Positions 54,535 through 64,000 of a DNA stretch of 64,000 bases are shown here, piece after piece. A program made the position numbers and the translations under genes. The notes below the pieces were generated by a model. That model was given only the letters and a program-made list of their open reading frames with translations, was not told where the DNA came from and ran no database searches. Positions within the stretch are counted from its first letter, which is position 1. Each line of letters begins with the position of its first letter. Origin of the DNA: Halichondria panicea (taxonomy: Eukaryota; Porifera; Demospongiae; Suberitida; Halichondriidae); NCBI RefSeq assembly GCF_963675165.1, contig NC_087379.1:7656339-7720338 (forward strand). The letters run 5' to 3'.

Positions 54535-56639
54535 ACCCCCTTTCTACGCACTGCCCATTTATATGTCCAGTTGTATCAATGCCCCCCACTCTTTCACCCA
54601 ATATACCTCATGCAACTATGCAGTAGCTAATTAACTTAATTTTGATTGTTGTACAGAATGGCCTGAGGAGGTACCGGTGATGGCAGCTGGGGGACCCCCT
54701 CCCCCCACCCTACCCGGACAAGGTAATGTGTGTGGTTGTTACTATAATAACCCACAGTTTACATAGAGGAAACAGAAGGAAAGTACCTATTAGCATTCAA
54801 TACCTTATATTACATCTGTTACAGGTCCACTAGACTCCCCCACAACCCATGCTCCTGTAGATGCTACCATGGAGAAGGAGTTCCTTGGCAACGGGGAGTG
54901 GCCATTCAAACAATCATCCGTCCCCTCAGACCCCCCACAGATACTACCTCCCCCAATAGAGGGAGTTGATTCTGCCCCTAAAACTGTCTATAAGATGAGC
55001 TCTAAGCCACGAGGAATAGGTAAGCTTATCTTCTTAGCTGGCTAACTTTGACTGCCCGTAACTTGAGTTAGGATTGTCCAATTTCAAAGCTAAAATATGC
55101 ATTTAGTAGCTGTTTGGTAGTGCTACAATATGGTGCGCTTAAATCAGCGCTTGCTTTCGGGCCCAAATGTTCCATTTTGAAAAAAAGCGTGGGCTATTAG
55201 TGGGTGTTTTTTTCATAATCAGGCCTGTTTTTGATGCTAACTTTGATGGTCCGTAACTTGTGTTAGGAACGTCCGATTTAAAAACTAAAACTTGCATTTA
55301 GTAGCTGTACAATGAACATGTAGATTGTACTGCAATTTTCACTTTTGTCAATATTCTTTCTATTTTGTGTATTTTCTAACCCAATGTGTGCTCTGTGTTG
55401 CAGGCATTGTCATCAACAACAAGCACTTCACGTGTGGTATGAAGGATCGAGTGGGGACAGACCGAGATGCTGATGCCCTCACTAAACTGTTCATTAATCT
55501 CGGGTTCTACACCAATCGTTATGATGACCTCCGCGGCAGGGACATGAAGAAAAAGCTCCGGGTGAGATAGAAGCATGTGTGTGTGTGTGGTGTGTGGGTG
55601 TGTGTGTGTGTGTACTGTAACAGTGACTTAATGTATACATACATCTATACGCGCACAGGATGCGGCCGATATCAACCACAGTGATTTCGACTGTCTAATG
55701 GTGGCTGTTCTCTCTCACGGTATCAACGGGAAAATCTACAGTACAGATGGCGACCTCCTTCCTGTCGATGAGCTTACATCGTAAGTCAGATAATTGATTT
55801 TACTATAGATTGTAATAATTCCTCCTCAGGTATTTTGATGGTAACAACTGTCCCTCTCTCATCGGCAAACCCAAGGTGTTCATCATTCAGGTAAGTGGTG
55901 CATGTACGTATGTCATGTGATCACCATCTCCTGTCATGTGACGTACAGGCGTGCCGTGGTGGCAAGTTTGATTATGGAGTGGAGTCAGAGACGACTGATG
56001 GGCCTGGGAGCACAAAACCCTCAGAGGATCAGATGAAGGAGATTGTGGAGAAACAGGTCAGTACTTGTGTAGTCTGAAATAAATACCGCATAGCGGGTAT
56101 ATTTCGATGGTATAAACTTTCGCCCATTTAATTTTTGTGGTGAACTAGCAACATTTTGGCACACGCATGCATGTGATATTAAATTCGTCGGTATAAGTGC
56201 ACGCTTAATCAGCGAAAACCGCAAACATTTATACCCTCGAAATAAGATCGAATATACCAGCCTGCTACCATAATGGCAGTGTATACCCTCTCTCTCCACA
56301 CAGCACGATCGTATTGTTGACACGGCGATGGGAGCGGACGAGACAGATGGAGGCGGGTACAGTGGTGCCCTCCCTGCTGAGGCTGACTTCATCCTAGCCT
56401 ATGCTACTGTCCCTGGCTACGTGTCGTGGAGAAACTCCGAGTATGGCTCGTGGTTCATCAAGGCTTTTGTGGACACTGTGCTGGAGCTGTCCTCTAAGGA
56501 GCACCTCCTGGATATACTCACAGAGGTCAACAGACGTGTGGCCGAGGAGTTCCAGTCCAAAGGTCGGAACAAGCAGATACCCGCCCCCGTGTCCATGCTC
56601 ACACGCAAACTGTTCTTTAGGCCTGGCTCGTTTCGTTGA
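53917..56639 (+). CDS. CARD-containing caspase
   Basis: Nine exons: 53917-54058, 54305-54457, 54657-54722, 54825-55019, 55404-55561, 55659-55780, 55830-55890, 55949-56056 and 56304-56639, about 446 residues. Residues 1-100 look like a death-fold prodomain of CARD type (ALRRLTPSLMKGL, DAVEEVLTALKRRGPDGLDALIASL). A Pro-rich linker (about 100-185) follows, then the peptidase domain. The p20 part has GIVINNKHF, DRDADALTKLFINLGF, catalytic His in VAVLSHGINGK and catalytic Cys in FIIQACRGGKFD (QACRGG, a variant of QACRG/QACQG). The p10 part has FILAYATVPGYVSWRNSEYGSWFIKA, giving the S1 pocket. An intersubunit linker (ESETTDGPGS, VDTAMGADETDGG) offers Asp cleavage sites. It is an initiator-type cysteine protease of cell death, closest in layout to caspase-2/9. 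Confidence 0.93.
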
Positions 56640-56902
56640 CCTTTGAACTGTCTAGTTATATTACCGTATAGTAGATCACATTGTTATTGCTAGTTTATTT
56701 TGTTTTATAAAGCTAGCTGGCCATAATAAATTATGCTTTTGGCAATATTATAATAATTATTGTTGTTCTCATGTTCACGATAATTATGTGGGAATAAGGT
56801 TAATGATATCGATCAACAGTATATAAAACACAGTCATCAGTAAACAATGTATGTACAGAATACGAAACTGTTTAGAGGAGTTAAGAGAGTCATGTGATGT
56901 GA

Positions 56903-58064
56903 TCATGGGTTGTCCTCCTGTGTTGCCGCCTCTATTTGGTCTGGGTCATTGATGTCTAACTTCTCAATCTTGCGGCCAAAGTGAGACTCGATGGTTCGCA
57001 GGTTACCCATTGAGCGTGACCCGTCCACAAAGTTGATAGCTATCCCAGACCGTCCAAACCTCCCAGTGCGTCCAATCCTGTGTGTGTAAGGGAGGGGGGG
57101 GGGGGAAGTTAACAGAGATCATTTTTGCCATAGTTGCAACTATTCTAGTCTATAGAAACTGCAGTCTAGTGGACCATAACATTATTGTAGCACTACCAAA
57201 CAGCTACTAAATGCATCTTTTAGATTTGAAATTAGATATTCCCAACACAAGTTATGGACAATCAAAGGTAAGATCTTAACATTCAGAATAGAGTAGCCAG
57301 TGTACAGGGCCACCAGCCCACCACTAGACACACCTGTGTAAGTAGGTCTCGCAGTCTGGTCGCTTGTTAACGTCTATTGGGATGTCGTAGTTGACCACGA
57401 GTGTCACCTGCTCAACGTCTATCCCACGGGCACACAGGTTGGTGGTGATGAGCATCTTCTCTTTACCATCTCTGAACCTATAGAAAGAGAATCATCATAC
57501 ACAGCATTAATGCACATGCTACTACCACACACTCACTCCAATACAAGGAATACAAGGATTGGAATCTATGTAAGAATCATCATAATTATTATACACAGCA
57601 CATGACCGTATGCCGGCACATACTACCTTAAGGTGACATATTTTCGCGTGTATTACTTTCTGCTATTTCTGCGAATTAGAGTAAAATCGCAAAAACTAGT
57701 ACTCGCAAATAATTGGCCGCCCTCTTGTTTAATGTATCCAGATCGACATTTCGCAAAAAATGATACCAGTAAAATGTACAAAACTGTAAAAAAAAAACAC
57801 AAACAAATCTACCTGTGAAAATATGTCACCTTAAGGTAGATAGGCTGTATATATACATGTACGTTATGTATCCATCAATTGCTATAGCCAGTTTGGGTAA
57901 CAGCAGAATAAGGTATTGTGATAGCAATCTAGTAACTATTTGGCCCACCTATTGAGGACGGCAATCCTCTGGTCAGTGGTGGAGTCTCCGGTGATGAGCG
58001 CAACATTGTGTCCCTCTCTACTCATGCGGCCAGCCAACGCCTCTGCTGACTTACGAGTCTGTGT

Positions 58065-58107
<43 letters not shown>

Positions 58108-59316
58108 TGGTCATTGTAGCTATAACATAAGCAGAAAGGTTTTACTAGCTCTAGAAATGCCCTCACATGACAGAAGATCATCGACTGTCCGATGCTGACC
58201 ACTCCATAGAGGTTAGAGAGAGCACTGAACTTCTCGTCCTGATCTCTACACTCCACATAGAACTGCTTGATATTATTAAGACTCTCCTCTGCTCTCTTCA
58301 GACGAATAATAACCGGGTCTGGAATCACGCGCTTGGCAAACTTCATCACCTCATCACTGTACGTGGCTGAGAACAAAACCTTCTGACAAGAGTCTGGGAG
58401 CAGCCTGCATGGTGGGGGGTCATGTGATACCACTGTGGGGGGTATTAGTAGAGGGGGGCTTACTTTTGTATTCTAACTGTCTGATCTTGTTGTCCTTGCT
58501 GATCAATCATAACGTCAGCTTCGTCTAACACAAACATCTTGATCTTTGTAGGATCAATCGCCTGGGGGGAAACAAAACAGTCATTTAACAGATACTGTAT
58601 GGCGGGTCAATTTGGCCAATTGGCAAATCAAAATGAAGGTAGCCAAAATTAAAAATCGCCAATGCCAATGAATAGTTCAACTGCGTCCGGCATTCGCCAA
58701 ATTAGACTTGCCAAGTTTACCCGCTATACATATGGCAGCTGTCTTGGTGGTATATTTTTTGCACACCTTTTTCTTCAGTATCCAGTCCAGGACAGTGCCC
58801 GAGGTGCCCATGATGATCTGCTCTTTTAGTGTGGTTCCCCTCTCAACTACACCAGGGGTTAGAGGTCAACCAAGGGGTCAACAAGACCACTCACCTCGTA
58901 CTCCCCGGACAGCGTACACCATCTTGACATCAGTGGAAAACTTGGCCATCTGTGAGAGTACGTTTCCAGTCTGTTGTGCAAGGTCAAAGGTCGGCGATAA
59001 ACAGACCACCTGAAGGAAAAACCATACAACAATGACGAGCTATATATAATTATAAGGTAACCATGGCTACTCGCCTGAGGGTGTTTGAGAGAGGGATTGA
59101 CTCTGGACAGCATGGAGAGGACGAAAGCTGCCGTCTTTCCAGTCCCGCTCTGTGATTGGGCGATGAGGTTCTCAGGGGGGTCTGCTAATAGAAGAGGGAG
59201 GGCCTTCTCTTGTATCTTGCTCGGGCGGTTGAACCCGAGTCCATAAACTCCCTTCAGTAGCTCAGGACGACTGTGTGTGTGTGTGTGTGTGTGTGTGGGT
59301 GTGGGGTGTGTGTGTG

Positions 59317-59356
<40 letters not shown>

Positions 59357-59814
59357 TGTGTGTGTGTGTGTGTGTGTGGCTTTAATATACAAGCCAACTG
59401 TGTATCACACTGGAAGCAGCACTATGGTTTAGTAAAGGTACATTCTAATATAACTATTGTGTACGTGTGTAGTTGCTCTCTCACAGTCTCAACTCTTCGA
59501 AGCTCTTGACTGAATAGAGAGGTGAGTTCGGATCCTTCTGCTGTACCTCCACATCGTGAACGTTATCCACTATTCTGGTACGGAGGACCTTGGTGAGTAG
59601 GGAGGCCTCGGCCACTGATGTCTGAGTATCTGTAGGGGGGGGGGGGGTAATCAGGTGAGGGGGGGTGAGGGGATAGCTACCTCCAGTGTCTGGGCTAGCT
59701 GCAGCCTCTGCTGTACTTCCAGGCTCTGCTTTATTTTCAGGCTCTGCTTCTTTACTTCCAGGCTCTGCTTCACTGGCGGCAGGTTTGTCTTTGAGCTTGA
59801 GGGACTCGCTCAAC

Positions 59815-59859
<45 letters not shown>

Positions 59860-60018
59860 TGTGTGTGTGTGTGTGGTGTGTGTGTGTGTGTGTGTGGTGT
59901 GTGTGCATGTGTGGGCTGCGGTTGTGCATAGACACTGTGACCTAACCTTCTCTCTGAGCTGCCGTTGCTCTTGCTCCTCCATGGCAGCCACCCAGTCGAC
60001 ATCATCTGCTCCTGACAT
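56903..60018 (-). CDS. DDX19: DDX19/Dbp5 mRNA-export DEAD-box helicase
   Basis: Eleven minus-strand exons: 59947-60018, 59681-59813, 59485-59629, 59075-59270, 58895-59009, 58767-58846, 58464-58561, 58167-58404, 57949-58058, 57334-57477 and 56903-57077, about 501 residues (human 479). DDX19 remodels mRNPs at the cytoplasmic face of the nuclear pore, activated by Gle1 and IP6. Q-motif [14 protein letters not shown], motif [12 protein letters not shown], Ia [12 protein letters not shown], motif [10 protein letters not shown], motif [34 protein letters not shown] and [13 protein letters not shown] are all intact. The N-terminal extension has repeats of EAEPGS/KAEPEN type. The intron after exon 4 has a GC donor (CAG/GCGAGT). 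Introns 1, 3 and 8 are sense (CA)n-rich up to the acceptor. The gene converges on the caspase. Confidence 0.95.
57623..57838. mobile_element. MITE with ctaccttaaggtgacatattttc terminal repeats
   Basis: About 216 bp. The outer 23 bp of the left end are mirrored at the right end. It begins with the palindrome accttaaggt. Interior is AT-rich. Located in DDX19 intron 9; a truncated relative is at 40042-40205. Confidence 0.85.
58590..58735. mobile_element. Inverted-repeat element (tactgtatggcgggtcaatttgg ends)
   Basis: The left end actgtatggcgggtcaatttggc is mirrored by gccaagtttacccgctatacatat with a few changes. About 140 bp, in DDX19 intron 6. The outer sequence resembles that of the ccgtatagcgggtata MITE family, so it may be a diverged member. 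Confidence 0.6.
59271..59378 (-). repeat. (CA)n microsatellite abutting DDX19 exon 4
   Basis: GT-rich on the plus strand, so CA on the sense strand. The acceptor CAG at 59271-59273 is part of the repeat. Confidence 0.9.
59815..59912 (-). repeat. (CA)n microsatellite abutting DDX19 exon 2
   Basis: TG tract on the plus strand (CA on sense) with tgtggtg interruptions. It starts within a few bases of the acceptor. Confidence 0.9.
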
Positions 60019-60261
60019 CTTCTCACTCCAGCTCTATAGCTAGCTCTTAGGGCTTTGATAATAGTATCTGATAGTATTTGCAGTTGAAGGTTGAAATCTT
60101 GCTCAGATTAGTTTTTCAAAATTACAGTGCCATGTGGGTTAGTACAGGTATTTAGAAAAGTAAAATTTGGTGTGAAGTAGATCTATCTTAATTAAATTAA
60201 CGACCTTTACCTTATGATTGATGCACAGAAGAACACAATGACAAAATGAAACACACTATAT

Positions 60262-60796
60262 CTAGTCATCATCAATAGATAGTGTTTTTTTCTTTTTTCC
60301 ACTCTTCCCCTTGGTCTTGTCAGTAGCCACTGCTTCAGTAGCTTTGTCTGCTTTGATCTTGTCAGCTTGACCCTGAATATACTCCAGGAGAGACTTGTTT
60401 CGTCTGCAACAGAGCTTAACATCATCCATTAAAACTGTCGTCCTCTTGGCATGTCTGTAGCAACATACACACACTGACACCAGAGCTAGATCTAGTACTA
60501 GTATCTGTCTCTGCTGAGTCTTACTTAGCAAACACCTCCAAGTCCCCAGCAATGATCTCACACTGGTTGAATGCTGTCTCTGTGATAACAGCCACTAGTT
60601 CGCGACTAAACGGCGTCTCTGTTAGCTGACTGCAGACTTGTCCAACTGTATAGTGGAGGGCCGCCTTCAGTCTCTAGTCCAAAGGGTTCCAGTATGGGCA
60701 TGGGGAGGTTTGATAGAAATATCTCACTTGTTGATGCTCCAATCTTTCCATTTCTTCCTCATTGTCACTCACATCTTGAGGCAGACTGGCAGCCAT
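60262..60796 (-). CDS. CENPS: Centromere protein S / MHF1
   Basis: Three minus-strand exons, 60728-60796, 60525-60673 and 60262-60454, about 136 residues (human 138). CENP-S is a histone-fold protein. It pairs with CENP-X in the kinetochore CENP-T-W-S-X particle and in the FANCM-MHF DNA-repair complex. The histone fold is plain: RLKAALHYTVGQVCSQL, AVITETAFNQCEIIAGDLEVFAKHAKR, TTVLMDDVKLCCRRNKSLLEYI. A lysine-rich C-terminal tail (KGKSGKKKKTL) follows, as in vertebrates, fitting its DNA-binding role. The acidic start MAASLPQDVSDNEEEMERLEHQQ is poorly conserved. It is head to head with COPB2 (176 bp). Confidence 0.94.
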
Positions 60797-60972
60797 TGTA
60801 CAAGCTCTGCTCTAGCTCTCTCTCTCTTTTCCTAGATCCTGGTTTGAATACCCGCCACACTCGCGGTCTTTACTCACCTCACGCATGCGTAGGTGAGTTG
60901 AAGACGTGGCCGTAGTGAAGTCCTAGATCCTACACACAATAAAACAAGCCGTCTTTGTCTCCCCGATACAAG
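60797..60972. promoter_or_regulatory. Divergent promoter (CENPS / COPB2) with NRF-1-like palindrome
   Basis: 176 bp between start codons. At 60872-60898 a near-perfect palindrome (actcacct-c-acgcatgcgt-aggtgagt) is centred on acgcatgcgt, close to an NRF-1-type site. Two ubiquitous genes sharing one such element is plausible. Confidence 0.5.
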
Positions 60973-63554
60973 ATGCCTCTAAGACTAGATGTCAAGGTAC
61001 CAATACAGCGAACACACCACCTAAATTATACATCATAAACGTTTTAGCTACTACAAATTCTGCTTCTAAACTAAAAATGATAAAAAGTTTGCATTAAATA
61101 GAATATCTTGTCCCTGTAGCGAAAGCTCTTGGCTCGCTCAGACCGAGTCAAGTGTATGGACATACATCCCAAGGAGCCATGGATGCTAGCCAGTCTCTAT
61201 AACGGGAACGTTCACGTATGGAACTACGAAACACAGACGCTAGTGAAATCGTTTGAGATTGCTGACCTCCCCGTCCGATGTTCCAAGTTTGTCGTACGCA
61301 AGAGTTGGATAGTGACCGGGTCCGATGACATTATCATCCGGGTGTTCAACTACAACACACTGGAGAAGGTTCATTCATTTGATGCTCACACTGACTACAT
61401 ACGCTCCATAGTCGTCCACCCCACACACCCCTACGTCCTCACTAGCAGCGGTGAGGGAGGGACAGAGGGAATATTTATATTATAGCCATTCTAGGATATA
61501 ATTATGATTATAGTGATACAGGGCAGAGGAGGTCCGACACGAGTACCTCGATTAGGCTAAAATTGAGTTAATTAGTCACATGCGACACAATGAGTTTACA
61601 CTGTTGAATTTTGCATGTGACCAAGCCAATCAAGGTACTCATGTCGTACCTCCTCTGGGTATAGGGTGTGTGGTGATGACACTTTCCAATACTAGGGTTT
61701 TGTTATTTAGTTGCTATCCACATTGTAGACTGTATTCAAATACTACTTTTAACCGTACCTATCTGTAGACATTGTCTGTAACTAACCTCCATTGGCTATG
61801 GCTAATATTTATGCAACCTGGCTAGTGGTACACGTTATAATACATATTTTCCCCTCGTATATGTACATGTACAGATGACATGACTATCAAGTTGTGGGAC
61901 TGGGAAAAAGGATGGCAGTGCTCGCAAGTGTTTGAAGGCCACTCCCACTACGTCATGATGATCGTCCTCAACCCCAAGGACAACAACCAGTTTGCCTCCG
62001 CCTCTCTGGACAAGACCATCAAGGTGTGGCAGCTTGGCTCCCCTCATCCCAACTTCACCCTCGAGGGTCATCAGAAGGGGATCAATTGTATCGACTATTT
62101 CCAGGGAGGAGACAAACCATACCTCATATCAGGAGCTGATGACAAGTTAGAGCTTCCATTACACGCATGCATTTATAGTCTCAAACTTTGTTACAATATT
62201 TCTACAGTGTACCAGGTATATTTCAACTTTCGCAAAAAGAAAAAGGTTTTCGTGAATTTATTTTTTGCGGAATAGCAGCCTTTTACAGCATGCATGTGAT
62301 ATTAAATTCGTAGATATAAATATTTGCAGCCAGATAATGCTTAATCAGCGAAAACCGCGAACATTAATTATACCCTCGAAATGTACTATTATTTTGTTCC
62401 ATAGAATGGCCAAGATTTGGGACTACCAGAACAAGACGTGTGTGCAGTCACTGGAGGGACATGCTCAGAACGTGACGGCTGTTGCCTTCCATCCCGAGCT
62501 GCCCATCATCCTCACTGGCTCCGAGGACGGGACTGTCAAGATATGGCACTCTAGCACCTATCGTCTGGAGACCACGCTCAACTATGGGCTGGAGAGGGTG
62601 TGGTCTATTGCTCACATGAGAGGGACCAACGATATCGGGATAGGCTATGATGAAGGAAGCGTCATGATCAAGGTGTCCATGTGTACATAAGTTTTTTTAA
62701 AATTTTATAATTTTTAAATTTTATTTTTTATTTTTTTGTTATTATGTCACTTAGAGTTAGTAAATAATTACTGCCCTTTAAGTTAATTTCCTCTCATTAC
62801 TGTTTCAACACTCTGCCTATTTGAATGCCCCTTCCCTGTAGCTTGGTAGGGAAGAGCCGGCCCTGAGTATGGACAGCAGTGGCAAGATCATCTGGGCCAG
62901 GCACACGGAGATACAACAAGCCAACCTCAAGAACCTCACTGATGTGGATATTAAGGACGGGGAGAGACTGCCCCTGGCCGTTAAAGATATGGGCAGCTGT
63001 GAAATATACCCTCAGACCATCTCCCATAACCCAAACGGAAGGTATGGAGGAGGTCTGACACAATTACCTCAATTACGCTAAAATTGAGTTAATTAGTCAG
63101 CCACATGCAACAATGATTTTAACGTTGATTTGCACGTGACCAATCACAATGTATAGTCATGTGATGTATAATTGTGCTGACTGTGCAGGTTTGTGGTTGT
63201 GTGCGGAGATGGTGAATACATCATCTACACGGCTATGGCGCTCAGAAACAAGAGCTTCGGCAGTGCTCAGGAGTTTGTGTGGGCGGCGGATGCATCAGAG
63301 TGAGTGTGTGTGCACTGAGTGGGCGTGTGATGTGTGATGTGTGGACTACCCCCTGTAGGTACGCTGTGAGGGAGAGTTCTTCCAAGATCACAATTTTCAA
63401 GAACTTTAAGGAGAAGAAATCCTTCAAGCCTGAGTTTGGAGCAGAGCATATCTTTGGAGGTCATCTACTGGGGGTCAAAGAGTCCAACAGCCTTGCCTTC
63501 TTTGATTGGGAGAGCTTGGAACTGGTTAGACGTATTGAGATCTCAGTCAAGCAT
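60973..63554 (+). CDS. COPB2: Coatomer subunit beta-prime (COPB2), 5' part
   Basis: Seven exons are visible: 60973-60996, 61120-61450, 61875-62145, 62405-62672, 62842-63041, 63189-63299 and 63359-63554, giving 467 codons of a protein of about 900. It is truncated by the window end in intron 7. COPB2 is a WD40/alpha-solenoid subunit of the COPI coat for Golgi-to-ER retrieval, binding dilysine cargo signals. The start [19 protein letters not shown] is typical. WD repeats include [51 protein letters not shown] and [11 protein letters not shown]. They are followed by [18 protein letters not shown] and [23 protein letters not shown], near-identical to vertebrate COPB2. Introns 3 and 5 hold MITE copies. 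Confidence 0.95.
61524..61657. mobile_element. MITE with cagaggaggt termini (copy 2)
   Basis: Inverted ends cagaggaggtccgacac...gtcgtacctcctctg and internal ctcgattagg/caatcaagg mirror. In COPB2 intron 2; same family as 19932-20065. Confidence 0.8.
62205..62395. mobile_element. Degenerate copy of the ccgtatagcgggtata MITE family
   Basis: Shares gtatatttcaactttcgc, gcatgtgatattaaattcgt and gcgaaaaccgcgaacatt with the copies at 46674-46856 and 56086-56255. The ends are eroded. In COPB2 intron 3. Confidence 0.6.
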
Positions 63555-63590
63555 GTAAGGAGAGGGCGTATGTGAGGAGGGAGCGTGTAC

Positions 63591-64000
<410 letters not shown>

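Overview
This is eukaryotic (metazoan) DNA. About two dozen intron-rich genes are packed with 100-350 bp between neighbours, most introns are short GT-AG introns, (TG)n/(CA)n microsatellites are common, and nearly every predicted protein has a clear animal orthologue. The compact genes, AT-rich spacers, many small MITEs and an IS3EU-like transposon suggest a marine invertebrate. A demosponge such as Amphimedon is my best guess, but that is inference. Gene models were built by hand from splice sites, frame continuity and family knowledge. Exon coordinates were phase-checked but not tested against transcripts.

Layout. 1-5.3 kb: the end of one SLC66A1-like (PQLC2) gene and a complete second copy (+), then nucleolin (-). 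5.9-7.5 kb: PIGP and cytidine deaminase (-). 7.65-14.6 kb: ARMC3 (+), with a nested inverted-repeat element in intron 13. 14.8-20.3 kb: C1orf50/DUF2452, two tandem AGTRAP-like genes and a cation-dependent mannose-6-phosphate receptor (all -). 20.47-30.50 kb: a 10-kb DNA transposon with 24-bp terminal inverted repeats, a 6-bp target duplication and a damaged DDE/rve transposase. 30.6-36.7 kb: two nearly mirror-image ABCG half-transporters, head to head. 36.8-56.6 kb: strictly alternating genes: LRRC23 (-), TBC1D24 (+), CDCA3-like (-), an NlpC/P60-TTLL10 fusion (+), a coiled-coil protein (-), a putative papain-type cysteine protease (+), a CRAL-TRIO protein (-) and a CARD caspase (+). 56.9-64.0 kb: DDX19/Dbp5 (-), CENP-S/MHF1 (-) and the 5' part of COPB2 (+), which runs into a roughly 400-bp (TG)n tract at the window end.

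Themes. Housekeeping functions (mRNA export, COPI, GPI synthesis, kinetochore/Fanconi) are mixed with lysosomal trafficking and cilium-associated genes. The divergent promoters of the three cilium-associated genes (ARMC3, LRRC23, TTLL10-like) each carry an RFX X-box-like palindrome, consistent with shared ciliary regulation. The most unusual protein is the fusion of an NlpC/P60-like peptidase domain to a tubulin-glycylase-type ligase. The most unusual sequence pattern is the strand polarity of intronic dinucleotide repeats: sense (TG)n follows donors and sense (CA)n precedes acceptors.
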